Notes: generated by a model not told the origin, from the sequence alone. Positions 16,842 through 26,360 are shown, numbered from the stretch's first letter. The stretch: 64,000 nucleotides of DNA from Sphingomicrobium aestuariivivum (GCF_024721585.1 NZ_CP102629.1:372001-436000); one strand, 5' to 3'. Program-made: numbers and translations.

Positions 16842-18917
16842 TTACCAGACGGTCACCCGCTGGTCGGGGGCGAGATACATCCCGGCCCCGGCATCGACGT
16901 TGAAGGCGTCATACCAGCTGTCCATGTTGCGGACGACCCAGACGCGCTGTTCGGACGGCGAGTGCGGGTCGGTCTTGAGACGACGCTTCAGTTCCTCGTC
17001 GCGATAGTTGCGGCGCCATACTTGCGCCCAACCGAGGAAGAAGCGCTGGGCACCGGTGGTGCCGTCGATCACGGGTGCTTCCGCGCCATTCAGCGACGCC
17101 TTGTAGGCGTCATAGGCGATGGCGAGGCCGGCAAGGTCGCCGATATTCTCGCCCAGCGTGAATTCGCCGTCGACATGTTCGCCGGGGAAGATCTCGTAAC
17201 CGTCATACTGGTCGATGAGCGCTTTCCCGCGCGCCTCGAAGTTCGCGTAATCGGCCTCGGTCCACCAGTCCTTGAGGTTGCCGGAGCTGTTGTACTTGGC
17301 ACCCTGGTCGTCGAAGTGGTGGCTGATCTCGTGGCCGATCACCGCGCCGATACCGCCATAGTTGATGGCGGGATCCGCATTGGGATCGAAGAAGGGCGGC
17401 TGCAGGATCGAGGCGGGGAAGACGATCTCCATCATGCCGAAATTGGCATAGGCGTTGACCGTCATCGGGGCCATGCCCCACTCCCAGCGGCGGATCGGTT
17501 CGCCGAGCTTGGCGAGCGCGTCCTGATGCTGCCATTCGCGCGAGCGCTGGACGTTGCCGAACAGGTCGGCGCCATCCATCGTCAGCCCTTCATAGGTCTC
17601 CCAGCGGTCGGGATAGCCGATCTTGACGGTGAACTTGTCGAGCTTTGCGATCGCCTCGACCTTGGTATTCTCGTCCATCCAGTCGGCGGTGACGATGCGG
17701 TTGCGCATGGCCTCGAGGACATTGTCGACGAGCGTCTGCATCTCGGCCTTATACTCGGCGGGGAAGTGGCGCTGGGCATAGACCTGCCCGACGTCGTCGC
17801 GCAGCGCGCCCGAGACGAAGCTCACGCCCCGCTTCCAGCGCCCTTCCTGTTCGGGCACGCCCGACAGCGTCTTCGAGTAGAAACCGAACACGCGGCCATC
17901 AACGGCGGCGGGCAGCGCCGAGGCGTAGCTGCGCAGCGCGGCGACGGTAAGCTTGTCCTTCAGGACCTGGAGGTCGGCATCGGCGGCCAGCTTGAGGCCC
18001 GCTTCGATCGCGCTCGGGGTCATGACGTTGATCTCGGCAAAATCATATCCGCCCGCGGCCCACATGGCGTCCCAGTCGTAACCGGGGGCGAGCGCCTCGA
18101 GCTCGGCCTTCGAGCCGAGATTGTAGGTCTTCTCGCTGTCGCCCAGCGCATTGCGGTCCCAGTGGACTTCGGCAAGCTCGGTTTCGAAAGCGAGGATGGC
18201 TTCGGCGCGGGCACGGGCATTGCCCTCGCCCGCCAGCGCCAGCATGTCGGCGAGATAATCGACATAGGCAGCGCGGATCTCGACCTGGCGCTCGGCGTCC
18301 TCGAGATAATAATCGCGGTCGGGCAGGCCCAGGCCCGACTGGTAAGCATTCATGATGTAGCGCGTGCTGTCGCCGTCATCCTGACCGATATACCAACCGA
18401 GCATGCCGCCGCCGAAGCCGAGGCGATCGGCCTTGCCGACCATCGCGGCATAGCCGGCAAAGCTGTCGACCGCGTCGATCTCGTCGAGCAGCGGCTGGAT
18501 CGGCGCCATGCCGAGCGCTTCGACGCGGTCGGTGTCGAGGAAGCTGTTATAGGCCGCGCCGACGCGGTTGTTCGGGTCCTTGGCAGCATCGAGGATGATC
18601 GCCTTGGTGCGCTCGCGCGAAAGGTCGTCGAGCGCGCCGAACATGCCGTAGTTCGACTTGTCGGCGGGGATTTCGGTCGCCGCGGCCCAGGTACCGTTGG
18701 CAAAGTCGTAGAAATCGTCGCCCGGCGCGACCGAGCGGTCCATGCCCGCGGTGTCGAAACCAAAGGTGCCGAGTTCGGCCTGCCCTGCCGGCTCGTCGCC
18801 CAGTTCAGCGGCGGCTTCGGGCAGCGGCGCGGTGGTGGCGGCGGTTTCGATCTCGGTGGTCTGCGTACAGGCGGCCAGCGCGCTCGAGGCGGCCAGCGCG
18901 ATCATCAGTTTCTTCAT
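16842..18917 (-). CDS. M13 family (neprilysin/PepO-like) zinc metallopeptidase, lipoprotein
   Basis: Periplasmic peptidase of 691 residues that cuts peptides. It begins with a lipoprotein signal, MKKLMIALAASSALAAC, so Cys18 would be lipidated. The zinc site is complete: GHEISHHF with His529, Glu530 and His533, and the third ligand Glu in LGENIGD about 60 residues later. The NAYAN substrate-binding motif and the C-terminal PHSPSEQRVW segment of the M13 family are present. The start at 18917 is chosen because CCGGAGAC precedes it and the signal begins there; an ATG at 18935 is in frame but overlaps the neighbour. It sits 14 bp after the DUF2062 gene and one base before cckA, an unusual neighbour for the cell-cycle kinase. 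Confidence 0.94.
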   Translation of the reverse strand: MKKLMIALAASSALAACTQTTEIETAATTAPLPEAAAELGDEPAGQAELGTFGFDTAGMDRSVAPGDDFYDFANGTWAAATEIPADKSNYGMFGALDDLSRERTKAIILDAAKDPNNRVGAAYNSFLDTDRVEALGMAPIQPLLDEIDAVDSFAGYAAMVGKADRLGFGGGMLGWYIGQDDGDSTRYIMNAYQSGLGLPDRDYYLEDAERQVEIRAAYVDYLADMLALAGEGNARARAEAILAFETELAEVHWDRNALGDSEKTYNLGSKAELEALAPGYDWDAMWAAGGYDFAEINVMTPSAIEAGLKLAADADLQVLKDKLTVAALRSYASALPAAVDGRVFGFYSKTLSGVPEQEGRWKRGVSFVSGALRDDVGQVYAQRHFPAEYKAEMQTLVDNVLEAMRNRIVTADWMDENTKVEAIAKLDKFTVKIGYPDRWETYEGLTMDGADLFGNVQRSREWQHQDALAKLGEPIRRWEWGMAPMTVNAYANFGMMEIVFPASILQPPFFDPNADPAINYGGIGAVIGHEISHHFDDQGAKYNSSGNLKDWWTEADYANFEARGKALIDQYDGYEIFPGEHVDGEFTLGENIGDLAGLAIAYDAYKASLNGAEAPVIDGTTGAQRFFLGWAQVWRRNYRDEELKRRLKTDPHSPSEQRVWVVRNMDSWYDAFNVDAGAGMYLAPDQRVTVW

Positions 18918-18931
18918 TCTGTCTCCGGAAT

Positions 18932-19498
18932 TCAAATCGAGTTGTCCTCGACACTACGCTGCTTCCAGCGCCGCGCAATCCACAATCTCCATCCGACGAG
19001 CGACACCCAATAAGCGACGAATGCGAGCACCACGGCAATGACGAACAGGCCGAAAATGACCGCCGGCGCGGCATCGGACAGCGCCCAGCGCGTCCACTCC
19101 TCGAGCGAGGCGTGGCTGTCGACCAGCGCCATGAAGCTGTCGACATTGGTGTCGAAGCCGAACAGGGCGCCGACCTCCAGCCCCGCGATGAGGAAGACGG
19201 GCGTGGTCGCCGGATTGCTCACCCAGGTGATCGCGGCGGCAATGGGGATGTTGGCGCGGATGGGGATGGACATGGCGGCGGCGGCGAACATCTGCAGGCC
19301 CGGGACCATCAGGAAGATACCGATGAACATGCCCACCAGCACCGCACGCGGCACCGAGCGACGGGTGAAACGCCAATATTCGTGCGCCGCGATATAGCGA
19401 CGCACGGGCTTGAGCCAACGCGATTCCACCAGCTCCTCGCGCGTTGGCGCGTTGCGCTGGAGGAAGCGCTTGATCGGTCCGGGGGCGTGCTTACCCAC
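18932..19498 (-). CDS. DUF2062 domain membrane protein
   Basis: Small integral membrane protein of 188 residues, function unknown. It opens with a GTG at 19498 preceded by TGAGGGACC, and overlaps the end of smpB by eight bases. A basic N-terminus ([14 protein letters not shown]) is followed by the DUF2062 core with three or four hydrophobic segments (about 50-70, 75-105, 145-170), including the motif [10 protein letters not shown]. The C-terminus is basic ([10 protein letters not shown]). DUF2062 proteins are widespread and sometimes found beside glycosyltransferases or ComEC; here the neighbours are smpB and an M13 peptidase, which gives no clear hint. Confidence 0.85.
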   Translation of the reverse strand: MGKHAPGPIKRFLQRNAPTREELVESRWLKPVRRYIAAHEYWRFTRRSVPRAVLVGMFIGIFLMVPGLQMFAAAAMSIPIRANIPIAAAITWVSNPATTPVFLIAGLEVGALFGFDTNVDSFMALVDSHASLEEWTRWALSDAAPAVIFGLFVIAVVLAFVAYWVSLVGWRLWIARRWKQRSVEDNSI

Positions 19499-19961
19499 GG
19501 TCCCTCAGGATCCGCGCCTGCTGCCGTTTCCAGTCGCGATCCTTGATCGCCTGGCGCTTGTCATGGACCTTCTTGCCCTTCGCGAGCCCGAGTTCGAGCT
19601 TGGCCTTGCCCTCGCCGTTGAAATAGATCGACAGCGGGACGAGCGTCATGCCCTGCCGCTGCACCGCACCCATCATCTTGTTGATCTCGCGCTGGTGCAG
19701 CAGGAGCTTTCGCGGCCGCCGCGTCTCGTGGTTGAGGCGGTTGCCGTGGCTATATTCGGGGATGTGACTGTTGATCAGCCACGCCTCGCCATCCTCGACG
19801 GTAGCATAGCTCTCCTTGATCGAGCCTTCCGAATTGCGCAGCGCCTTTACCTCGGTTCCCTGCAAGACGATGCCCGCTTCGAACCGTTCCTCGATGGTAT
19901 AATCGAACGTGGCGCGCCGGTTCTCGGCGACGACCCTGACCTTGTTGAAGGCCTTGCTCAT
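19491..19961 (-). CDS. smpB: SsrA-binding protein SmpB
   Basis: Binds tmRNA and carries it to stalled ribosomes for trans-translation. The 156-residue protein has the OB-fold core with [20 protein letters not shown], the tmRNA-binding segment [13 protein letters not shown], and the basic C-terminal tail [20 protein letters not shown] that enters the mRNA channel. Its ATG overlaps the dapA stop by four bases (ATGA), and its own stop overlaps the DUF2062 start by eight, so three genes are coupled. The tmRNA gene (ssrA) is not in the window. Confidence 0.96.
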   Translation of the reverse strand: MSKAFNKVRVVAENRRATFDYTIEERFEAGIVLQGTEVKALRNSEGSIKESYATVEDGEAWLINSHIPEYSHGNRLNHETRRPRKLLLHQREINKMMGAVQRQGMTLVPLSIYFNGEGKAKLELGLAKGKKVHDKRQAIKDRDWKRQQARILRDRG

Positions 19962-20839
19962 CCGGTCAGCCCCGCATGGGCAAGCGCGGCGTCGACGAGG
20001 GCCTTGGAGGCATCGGACGGTTCGGTCATCGGCAGGCGCACTGCGGTCGAGCTGCCGGGCCGGACCTTCGAGAGCGCATATTTACACGGGCCGGGCGAGG
20101 CATCGCTGAACAGCGCGTCATGGAGCGGGAAGAGCTTGTCCTGCAGCGCCAGCGCCTCGTCCCAACGCCCGCCCAGCATCGCCTCCTGGAACTCGCTGCA
20201 CAGCTTCGGCGCGACATTGGCGGTGACCGAAATGGCCCCCACCCCGCCCATCGCGTTGAAGCCCAATGCCATGTCGTCATTGCCGCTGAGCTGGATGAAG
20301 TCCTCGCCGCAGGCGAGCCGCTGCGCGGTGACGCGGGCGAGATTGCCGGTCGCATCCTTGATCGCGACGATCTTCTCGTGGCGGGCGATCTCGCCCAATG
20401 CCTCGACGCCGATATCGGCGACCGTGCGGCTCGGCACGTTGTAGACGACGATCGGGATCGGCGAGGACTCGGCGCAGGCGGTGAAATGCGCGATAATCCC
20501 CGACTGGTTGGGCTTGTTGTAATAAGGCACGACGCACAATGCGGCATCGGCGCCCGCCTCGGCGACCATCTGGATGGCGGCGATCACGGCAGCGGTATCA
20601 TAGCCGCCGCAGCCCGCGATCACGGGCACGCGACCCTTGGCTTGCTCGACACAGGCGGTGACCACCGACTGATGCTCCTCGCCCGACAAGGTGGCGACTT
20701 CGCCCGTCGTCCCGCAGGGCACGAGCCCGTGCGTCCCCTCGGCGATCTGCCAGTCCACAAGCTCCCGAAACGCACCGAGATCGACCGCTCCGTCCGCGTC
20801 GAACGGGGTCACCAGCGCGGGAATCGAGCCACGAAACAT
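19958..20839 (-). CDS. dapA: 4-hydroxy-tetrahydrodipicolinate synthase DapA
   Basis: Condenses pyruvate with aspartate semialdehyde, the first committed step to lysine and diaminopimelate for peptidoglycan. It is a 293-residue TIM barrel from the ATG at 20839 ([13 protein letters not shown]). Key residues: the Schiff-base Lys161 in VAIKDATGN, Tyr133 in VVYNVPSRT, the GTTGE pyruvate loop at about 43-47, and SGNDD near residue 185. The open frame further upstream runs into the divergent transglycosylase and is not coding. It heads the leftward run dapA-smpB-DUF2062-M13-cckA and shares an 88-bp gap with slt. Confidence 0.95.
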   Translation of the reverse strand: MFRGSIPALVTPFDADGAVDLGAFRELVDWQIAEGTHGLVPCGTTGEVATLSGEEHQSVVTACVEQAKGRVPVIAGCGGYDTAAVIAAIQMVAEAGADAALCVVPYYNKPNQSGIIAHFTACAESSPIPIVVYNVPSRTVADIGVEALGEIARHEKIVAIKDATGNLARVTAQRLACGEDFIQLSGNDDMALGFNAMGGVGAISVTANVAPKLCSEFQEAMLGGRWDEALALQDKLFPLHDALFSDASPGPCKYALSKVRPGSSTAVRLPMTEPSDASKALVDAALAHAGLTG

Positions 20840-20927
20840 ATATTCATCCTTTCTTCGGAACGACTTGCCGCTCCAACCCTTTGTCAGGGTGTAATGTTCA
20901 GCGTCCTTAAAGAAGCCCTTGCCTAAC

Positions 20928-22919
20928 ATGTCCAGTATGAGGAAGCCCGCCCTTTTCATCGCCGTTGCCACCCTGTCCGGAATGGCAGCATCCTCGGTTG
21001 TCGAACAGAATGTCCGCCCCGAGGTACAAGCGGCGAGTACGGCGGTCGCCACCCAGGCCCGACCCGACATCCGCGTCATCGATGCCGCGATCGGCGAATG
21101 GCGCCAGCTCCGGCGCGACAATCGCCCGAGTTTCGAGCGCGCCGCGCGCTTTGCCATCGCCTATCCCGACTGGCCCGAGGCGGACAAGATCCGCGCCCGC
21201 GCCGAAAATGCGATCCATGCGGGCGTGCCCGACGAGCAGGTCGTCGCCTTCTTCCGCGCCACCCCGCCGCGTACGGCCAAGGGCTGGACGCGGCTTGCCT
21301 ATGCCTATGAGCGGCAGGGCCGCTCCATCGAGGCCCTCGCCGCCGCGCGCTCGGCCTGGGCCAGCCCCGATCTCACGAGCGAGGACGAGGCGCTGATCCG
21401 CGCGCAATATTGGACCCGCCTTACCCCGACCGACCATGCGGTCCGCGTCGATGCGCTGTTGTTCGACAAGCAGGCGAGCCGCGCGGCCGCCTATGTCTCG
21501 CTCGTGCCCGCCGCCGAACGACCGATCGCCGAGGCGCGCATCGCGCTCCAGCGCGGCGATGGCGATGCCCAGCAGAAATTCGCCGCCGTGCAGGACCGCG
21601 TCGATGACCATGCCGGTCTCCTGATGGACCGCGCGCGCTATTACCGCCTGTATCGCAACGAGGCAGCGGCGCAGTCTTTGCTCGCCCAGCCCCACAATTT
21701 CACGACCCGCCCGACCGATGTCGACAAGTGGCTCGAGATGCTGCTGCTCGCCGCGCAGGGCGCCGAGGCGCGCGGCGACTATTCGACCGCCTTCAACATC
21801 GCCCGCCAGCTCGAGGATGCTTTCGTGCCCGGCGACGACAAGACGCTCCAGCCCTACGGCGTGCGCGACAAATATACCGACCTCGCCTGGCTTGCCGGCA
21901 CGACCGCGCGCGACCGCCTGCGCCGCCCTGCCGCCGCCAGCACCATGTTCGAACTCTATTCGGGCGGTGGCCGCTCGCTGCAGGTCGAGAGCAAGGGCCT
22001 CTACTGGGCCGGCCGCACCGCGGCCGAAGCGGGCGACAATGCGCGCGCCATGGCGATGTTCAGCCGGGCCGCGCAGAGCCCCGAGCTTTTCTACGGCCAG
22101 CTCGCGCTCGAACGGCTCGGCCGCGAGATCCCGCCGCCTCCGCCGCTGCCGACGCAGGTCGATCCCGCGGTCAGCGCCGAATTCTACGCCCGCCCCATCG
22201 TTGCCGCCGTCCCGCGCCTCGCCAACAGCCGTGACGAGCAGACGCTCATGATCCGCGCGCTCGCCGAGAGCCTCGAAAATGACGGCGAGCGCATCCTCGC
22301 CAGTCGCTATGCCGACACCGTCAACCGTCCCGACCTCGGGGTCTGGGTGGCCCGCATCGCGCGCAACAATGGCAGCCTCTTCTATTACCGCTCGGCCTGG
22401 CCGACCCATCCGCAGGGCGCCCCCGGCGGCCAGCTGTGGAGCTATGCGCATGGCATCACGCGGCAGGAAAGCTCGTTCGACCGTTCGGCGGTGAGCCACG
22501 CCAATGCCCATGGCATGATGCAGCTCCTGCCCGGCACCGCGCGCGACCAGGCGCGCCGCTCGGGCCTCAGCTACAGCTACGCCCGCTTGACGCAGGACCC
22601 CGCCTATAATGTCCGCCTCGGCAGCGACTATCTGGCGCTGCGCCTGCGCAATTGGGACGGCGCCATCATGCTCGCCGCCGCCAGCTACAATGCGGGTCAC
22701 GGCAATGCGATGAAATGGGTGCGCCGTTATGGCGACCCGCGCGACCCCGGCGTCGACCAGTTGGCGTGGATAGAGAATATTCCCTTCGGCGAGACGCGCA
22801 GCTATGTGCAGCGCGTGATAGAGAATGCTGCCGTCTACGACCGCCTGAACCCCTATGTGCCCGCTTATGGCGCGGTGCATGTCTCGCGCCACCTCGGCAA
22901 GCCGAGTCGCCCCGGCTAA
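20928..22919 (+). CDS. Lytic murein transglycosylase (SLT type)
   Basis: Periplasmic enzyme that cleaves the glycan strand of peptidoglycan to 1,6-anhydro ends. From the ATG at 20928 it has 663 residues; an ATG at 20937 (MRKPALFIAVATL) is equally possible and would start right at the signal peptide. Residues 50-480 are a helical, superhelix-like U domain as in Slt70. The C-terminal SLT domain carries ITRQESSFD with catalytic Glu514, AHGMMQLLPGTA and the late AASYNAGHGNAMKWV motif. A proline stretch PPPPPLP lies at about 407-413. The stop shares two bases with the greB ATG (TAATG). Confidence 0.92.
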   Translation: MSSMRKPALFIAVATLSGMAASSVVEQNVRPEVQAASTAVATQARPDIRVIDAAIGEWRQLRRDNRPSFERAARFAIAYPDWPEADKIRARAENAIHAGVPDEQVVAFFRATPPRTAKGWTRLAYAYERQGRSIEALAAARSAWASPDLTSEDEALIRAQYWTRLTPTDHAVRVDALLFDKQASRAAAYVSLVPAAERPIAEARIALQRGDGDAQQKFAAVQDRVDDHAGLLMDRARYYRLYRNEAAAQSLLAQPHNFTTRPTDVDKWLEMLLLAAQGAEARGDYSTAFNIARQLEDAFVPGDDKTLQPYGVRDKYTDLAWLAGTTARDRLRRPAAASTMFELYSGGGRSLQVESKGLYWAGRTAAEAGDNARAMAMFSRAAQSPELFYGQLALERLGREIPPPPPLPTQVDPAVSAEFYARPIVAAVPRLANSRDEQTLMIRALAESLENDGERILASRYADTVNRPDLGVWVARIARNNGSLFYYRSAWPTHPQGAPGGQLWSYAHGITRQESSFDRSAVSHANAHGMMQLLPGTARDQARRSGLSYSYARLTQDPAYNVRLGSDYLALRLRNWDGAIMLAAASYNAGHGNAMKWVRRYGDPRDPGVDQLAWIENIPFGETRSYVQRVIENAAVYDRLNPYVPAYGAVHVSRHLGKPSRPG

Positions 22920-23416
22920 TGGCGACGGGGGGCAAGGGTCGCCCGCGCTACATCACCCCGCAAGGGTTCGCGCGGATCCGCGAGGAATATGAGAAGCTGT
23001 TCGGCACCGAACGGCCCAAGCTGGTCGAGACGATCAGCTGGGCGGCGGGCAATGGCGACCGCTCGGAGAATGGCGACTATATCTACGGTCGCAAGCGCCT
23101 GCGCGAGATCGACCGCCGCCTCGGCTATCTCTCCAAGGTCATGAAGAACGCCAAGGTCGTCGACCCCGCGCGCGCCGAGCGGCGGGACGAGGTGCGCTTC
23201 GGCGCCACCGTGACGCTGGTCGACGAGGAAGAGCGCAGCCGCATCCTCACCATCGTCGGCGACGACGAGGCCGAGGCGGGCGACGGCCGTGTCGGATGGT
23301 CCTCGCCCATTGCGCGCGCCATCATCGGCGCCAGGGTGGGCGACGAGCGCGGCGTGCGCCTGCCCGCCGGCGAGATGTTCTACGAAATCGAGAAGATCGC
23401 CTACCCCGAGGCTTGA
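22919..23416 (+). CDS. greB: Transcription elongation factor GreB/GreA family
   Basis: Rescues backtracked RNA polymerase by stimulating RNA cleavage. The protein has 165 residues. The N-terminal coiled coil shows YITPQGFARIREEYEKL and the tip GDRSENGDYIYGRKRLREIDRR, with the acidic tip residues needed for catalysis. The C-terminal FKBP-like domain contains FGATVTLVDEEERSRILTIVG and ends FYEIEKIAY. YITPQG and the KRLREIDRR segment resemble GreB more than GreA. It is coupled to the transglycosylase by a TAATG overlap, and its last 16 bases overlap the convergent DUF2256 gene. Confidence 0.92.
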   Translation: MATGGKGRPRYITPQGFARIREEYEKLFGTERPKLVETISWAAGNGDRSENGDYIYGRKRLREIDRRLGYLSKVMKNAKVVDPARAERRDEVRFGATVTLVDEEERSRILTIVGDDEAEAGDGRVGWSSPIARAIIGARVGDERGVRLPAGEMFYEIEKIAYPEA

Positions 23417-23559
23417 GACCTGTTGCCGCGGCACCGCTCCGAGCAATATTTCACCTCGTCCCAGCAATCGCGCCATTTCTTGCGCCATGCGAAAGGCCGC
23501 CCGCAGGTCGCGCACCTCTTTTCGGGCAGGTCGCCCTTCTTGCGGTGCCTGCCGCTCAG
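23401..23559 (-). CDS. DUF2256 zinc-ribbon-like small protein, apparent CTG start
   Basis: Reading leftward from 23559 gives a 52-residue basic peptide with HRKKGDLPEKRC, CATCGRPFAWRKKW and DEVKYCSERCRGNR, which is the DUF2256 pattern: CxxC, a Trp-rich middle, and CxxxC. The family role is unknown; the cysteines suggest metal binding. No ATG, GTG or TTG exists in frame between the upstream stop and the conserved core. The only start-like codon is CTG at 23557-23559, which overlaps the stop of the PPK2-like gene (CTGA). The 3' end overlaps greB by 16 bases. The product family is clear; the exact start is inferred. Confidence 0.72.
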   Translation of the reverse strand: MSGRHRKKGDLPEKRCATCGRPFAWRKKWRDCWDEVKYCSERCRGNRSQASG

Positions 23560-24335
23560 CGCAGCGCCTTGCCAGGAAAGTCGATCACCTCGTGATCCTC
23601 GCCCTGCTCGGCCGGTGGCGCATCAGGCAGCGCCTTGTCGAGCACGTCGACGAGGTGCGCCGCCGCGGCCCGCACGGCAATATCATGATCTTCCGCATCG
23701 ACGAGCTTCCACGGCGCCCAGCGCGTGTCGGTATCCTCGAACACCGCATTCCACGCCGAGACATAGTCGTTGCGCCGGTCGCGTGCCTCGATCTCGCCGT
23801 CGGCGGTCAGCTGGCGCTGCCACGGGTCGGCAAGCCGCTTCTTCATCCGCCGCTCGAGCGTCGGGGCGGAGCAATGGAAGAACAGCTTGACGATGATCGT
23901 GTCATGGTCGCGCTGCTGGGCCTCGAACTCGTTGATCTCGTCGCAGCCGCGAGTCCAGTTCTCGTCGCTCATGCCGCGCAGGACGCGCTCGTCGACGAGG
24001 CTGCGATACCAGCTCTTGTAGAAGAGGCGGCTGTGCCCCGCGCCGGGCAATGCGTTCCAATATTTGGCGAGCCAGTGACGGTCCTCGCTGCCGATCGCGC
24101 TGGGATCGAGGCAGATGCACTGCGCTGAACAGGGATCGAGGCTGCCGAGCACCTGCCGGAGGAACGCCCGCTTGCCGCTGGCTTCCCAGCCCTCGACGAG
24201 CAGGATCAGCCGCTGGCGGTGCGCCAGTTGCCTGAGTTGCAGCCCCATGAGGCGCGCGCGAACTTCGGCAAGGTCGTCCCCTGCCCCCTCTTCCTTCGCC
24301 GCCCCCGGCTGGCCATCTGTCAATTCGATCGGCAC
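23556..24335 (-). CDS. Polyphosphate kinase 2 family protein
   Basis: PPK2 enzymes move phosphate between polyphosphate and nucleotides. The 259-residue protein starts with GTG at 24335. It has the P-loop segment LVEGWEASGKRAF (Walker A at about 48-56), the lid-like HWLAKYWNALPGAGHSRLFY, the conserved FYKSWYRSLVDERV and WTRGCDEINEFEAQQ, and RRNDYVSAWNAVFEDTD near the C-terminus. Walker A reads EGWEASGKR where PPK2 proteins usually have a second acidic residue (GxDxxGKG type), so activity and nucleotide preference may differ. The gene lies 90 bp after aspS on the same strand and is coupled to DUF2256. Ppk1 and Ppx are encoded 3-7 kb away. Confidence 0.82.
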   Translation of the reverse strand: MPIELTDGQPGAAKEEGAGDDLAEVRARLMGLQLRQLAHRQRLILLVEGWEASGKRAFLRQVLGSLDPCSAQCICLDPSAIGSEDRHWLAKYWNALPGAGHSRLFYKSWYRSLVDERVLRGMSDENWTRGCDEINEFEAQQRDHDTIIVKLFFHCSAPTLERRMKKRLADPWQRQLTADGEIEARDRRNDYVSAWNAVFEDTDTRWAPWKLVDAEDHDIAVRAAAAHLVDVLDKALPDAPPAEQGEDHEVIDFPGKALR

Positions 24336-24363
24336 AGCCGGGGTTTAATCGCGCTTCACGCGC

Positions 24364-24413
24364 AAAACAAAGGTTTACAGGCCAGGCTGTTCCCTTTCTG
24401 GGACAGTGTGGCC
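24364..24413 (-). terminator. Possible terminator after aspS
   Basis: Leftward, GGCCA and TGGCC close a longer stem with an inner TGT-CCC/GGG-A-ACA helix and AGAAA loop (24380-24413), followed by a T-rich stretch CCTTTGTTTTG (24364-24374). The stem is interrupted and the T run starts late, so this is a weaker call than the other terminators. Confidence 0.42.
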
Positions 24414-24425
24414 CGCGCGCCGCTC

Positions 24426-26246
24426 CTAGCGCTCCTCGACCAGCGTCTCGGGCGCGGGCTCGACCGCCTCTTCCTCGGGCTCGGCCGTCGTCGCGATCGA
24501 CAGCTCGTCGAGCTGGCGGTCGGTGACGAGGCTCGGGGCGCCCATCATGAGGTCCTGCGCGCGCTGGTTCATCGGGAAGGCGATGACTTCGCGGATGTTG
24601 GGCTCGTCGGCGAGCAGCATGACGATGCGGTCGATGCCCGGCGCAGAACCGCCGTGCGGCGGCGCGCCCAGCTTGAAGGCCTCGATCATGCCCGAGAAAT
24701 TCTCGTCGACATCGGCCTTGGTGTAGCCCGCCACCTCGAACGCCTTGTACATGATGTCCGGACGATGGTTACGGATGGCGCCCGAGGACAGCTCGTAGCC
24801 GTTGCAGACGATGTCATACTGCCAGGCGAGGATGTCGAGCGGATCCTTGGTTTCCAGCGCTTCCATCTCGCCCTGCGGCATGGAGAAGGGGTTGTGGCTG
24901 AAGTCGATCTTCTGCTGCGCCTCGTCATATTCGTACATCGGGAAATCGACGATCCAGCAGAATTTGAAGCAGCCTTCCTCGATCAGGCCGAGGCTCTGGC
25001 CGACGCGGGTACGCGCCGCGCCCGCCAGCTTGACCGCGTCCTTCTCGTCGCCCGCGGCGAAGAAGATGCCATCGTCGGGGCCGAGACCGAGTTCATCGGC
25101 AAGCTTGTCCATCTTGTCGGCACCGTGGTTCTTGGCAATGGGGCCACCCCACTCGCCGCCCTTGCGGGTGGCATAGCCGAGGCCCGGGAAGCCTTCGCCG
25201 CGCGCCCAGTCGTTCATTTCGTCGAAGAACTTGCGGCTCTTGCCGGCGGTGCCCGGCGCGGGGATGGCGCGGACCTTCTTGCCCTGGCCGACGAGGTTGG
25301 CGAACAGGCCGAAACCGGAATCGACGAAATGATCGCCGACGTCGGAGATGATGATCGGGTTGCGAAGGTCGGGCTTGTCCGAGCCGTATTTCAGCATCGC
25401 CTCGCGATAGGGGATGCGCGGGAATTCGCCCGCCTTTGTGACGGTCTTGCCGTTCGCGAATTCCTCGAACACGCCCGCGAGCACCGGCTCCAGCGCCTGG
25501 AACACGTCTTCCTGCGTGACGAAGCTCATCTCGAAGTCGAGCTGGTAGAATTCGGGGCTACGATCGGCGCGAAGGTCCTCGTCGCGAAAACAGGGCGCGA
25601 TCTGGAAATAGCGGTCGAAGCCCGAGACCATGAGCAGCTGCTTGAACATCTGCGGCGCCTGCGGGAGCGCGTAGAAGCGTCCCGGGTGGAGGCGTGCGGG
25701 CACGAGATAGTCGCGCGCGCCCTCGGGGCTCGAGGCGCCGAGGATCGGGGTCTGGAATTCGGTGAAGCCCTGGTCCTGCATCCGGCGACGCAGCGAGGAG
25801 ATCACCTTCGAGCGCAGCATGATGTTGGCATGCATCTTGTCGCGGCGAAGATCGATATAGCGGTACTTGAGGCGGATATCCTCAGGATATTCCTGCTCGC
25901 CCGCCACCGGCAGCGGCAGCTCGGCGGCTTCCGACTGGATGGTCACGCCGCGCGCGAACACTTCGATCGCGCCGGTCGGCAGCTTGTCGTTGGCGGTGCC
26001 CTCGGCGCGCGCCTTCACCTCGCCGTCGATGGTGACGACGCTCTCGAGCTTGAGCGTGTCGAGGATCGGCAGCGCGGGGCTGTCCTCGTCGGCGACGATC
26101 TGCGTCAGGCCATGATGGTCGCGAAGGTCGACGAACAGCACGCCCCCGTGGTCGCGCTTGCGGTGGATCCAGCCCGACAGGCGGACGGTCTCGCCGACAT
26201 GGTCCTTGTTGAGGGCGGCGCAATTGTGGGAGCGGTAAGCGTGCAT
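24426..26246 (-). CDS. aspS: Aspartyl-tRNA synthetase (probably non-discriminating)
   Basis: Charges tRNA-Asp with aspartate. The 606-residue class II synthetase is of bacterial type: an N-terminal OB-fold anticodon domain (about 1-110, with [18 protein letters not shown]), catalytic core with motif 2 around [18 protein letters not shown], the GAD insertion (about 290-420), and motif 3 [18 protein letters not shown]. The C-terminus extends about 30 residues past the usual end with an acidic tail ([18 protein letters not shown]). Many alphaproteobacteria use AspS that also charges tRNA-Asn, corrected by GatCAB; I cannot confirm that here. It is divergent from rnd. A TTGACA lies at 26321-26326 but has no good -10. 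Confidence 0.97.
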   Translation of the reverse strand: MHAYRSHNCAALNKDHVGETVRLSGWIHRKRDHGGVLFVDLRDHHGLTQIVADEDSPALPILDTLKLESVVTIDGEVKARAEGTANDKLPTGAIEVFARGVTIQSEAAELPLPVAGEQEYPEDIRLKYRYIDLRRDKMHANIMLRSKVISSLRRRMQDQGFTEFQTPILGASSPEGARDYLVPARLHPGRFYALPQAPQMFKQLLMVSGFDRYFQIAPCFRDEDLRADRSPEFYQLDFEMSFVTQEDVFQALEPVLAGVFEEFANGKTVTKAGEFPRIPYREAMLKYGSDKPDLRNPIIISDVGDHFVDSGFGLFANLVGQGKKVRAIPAPGTAGKSRKFFDEMNDWARGEGFPGLGYATRKGGEWGGPIAKNHGADKMDKLADELGLGPDDGIFFAAGDEKDAVKLAGAARTRVGQSLGLIEEGCFKFCWIVDFPMYEYDEAQQKIDFSHNPFSMPQGEMEALETKDPLDILAWQYDIVCNGYELSSGAIRNHRPDIMYKAFEVAGYTKADVDENFSGMIEAFKLGAPPHGGSAPGIDRIVMLLADEPNIREVIAFPMNQRAQDLMMGAPSLVTDRQLDELSIATTAEPEEEAVEPAPETLVEER

Positions 26247-26360
26247 GATCTTCTCGGGAAATTAGTGTGGCGCGGAAGCCTCCGCATTCGGGTGCTGCAA
26301 CTCGCCTTGCACGTTGTCTTTGTCAAGGCGCGCGGCTTCGGCTAGGGCGCTTTTCCAACT

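Noticed and set aside
14444-16903. 819-codon open frame on the plus strand opposite cckA
   Set aside because: Codon-position shadow of a high-GC gene; its translation is low-complexity (Arg/Gly/Ala/Asp-rich) and shows no domain, while the minus strand encodes an intact CckA.
16962-19013. 683-codon open frame opposite the M13 peptidase
   Set aside because: Same antisense artefact; no motif is recognisable and the opposite strand has a complete zinc peptidase.
20907-22892. 661-codon frame on the minus strand opposite the lytic transglycosylase
   Set aside because: Antisense shadow; the plus strand has signal peptide and SLT catalytic motifs.
22916-23515. 199-codon minus-strand frame opposite greB with an ATG at 23515
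   Set aside because: It uses the wrong frame for the DUF2256 core and is antisense to greB for most of its length.
26321-26326. TTGACA (minus strand) upstream of aspS
   Set aside because: No -10-like hexamer at a usable spacing (GAGTTG at 17).
24219-26345. 708-codon frame on the plus strand opposite aspS
   Set aside because: Shadow of aspS; composition is unlike a folded protein and it runs into neighbours on both sides.
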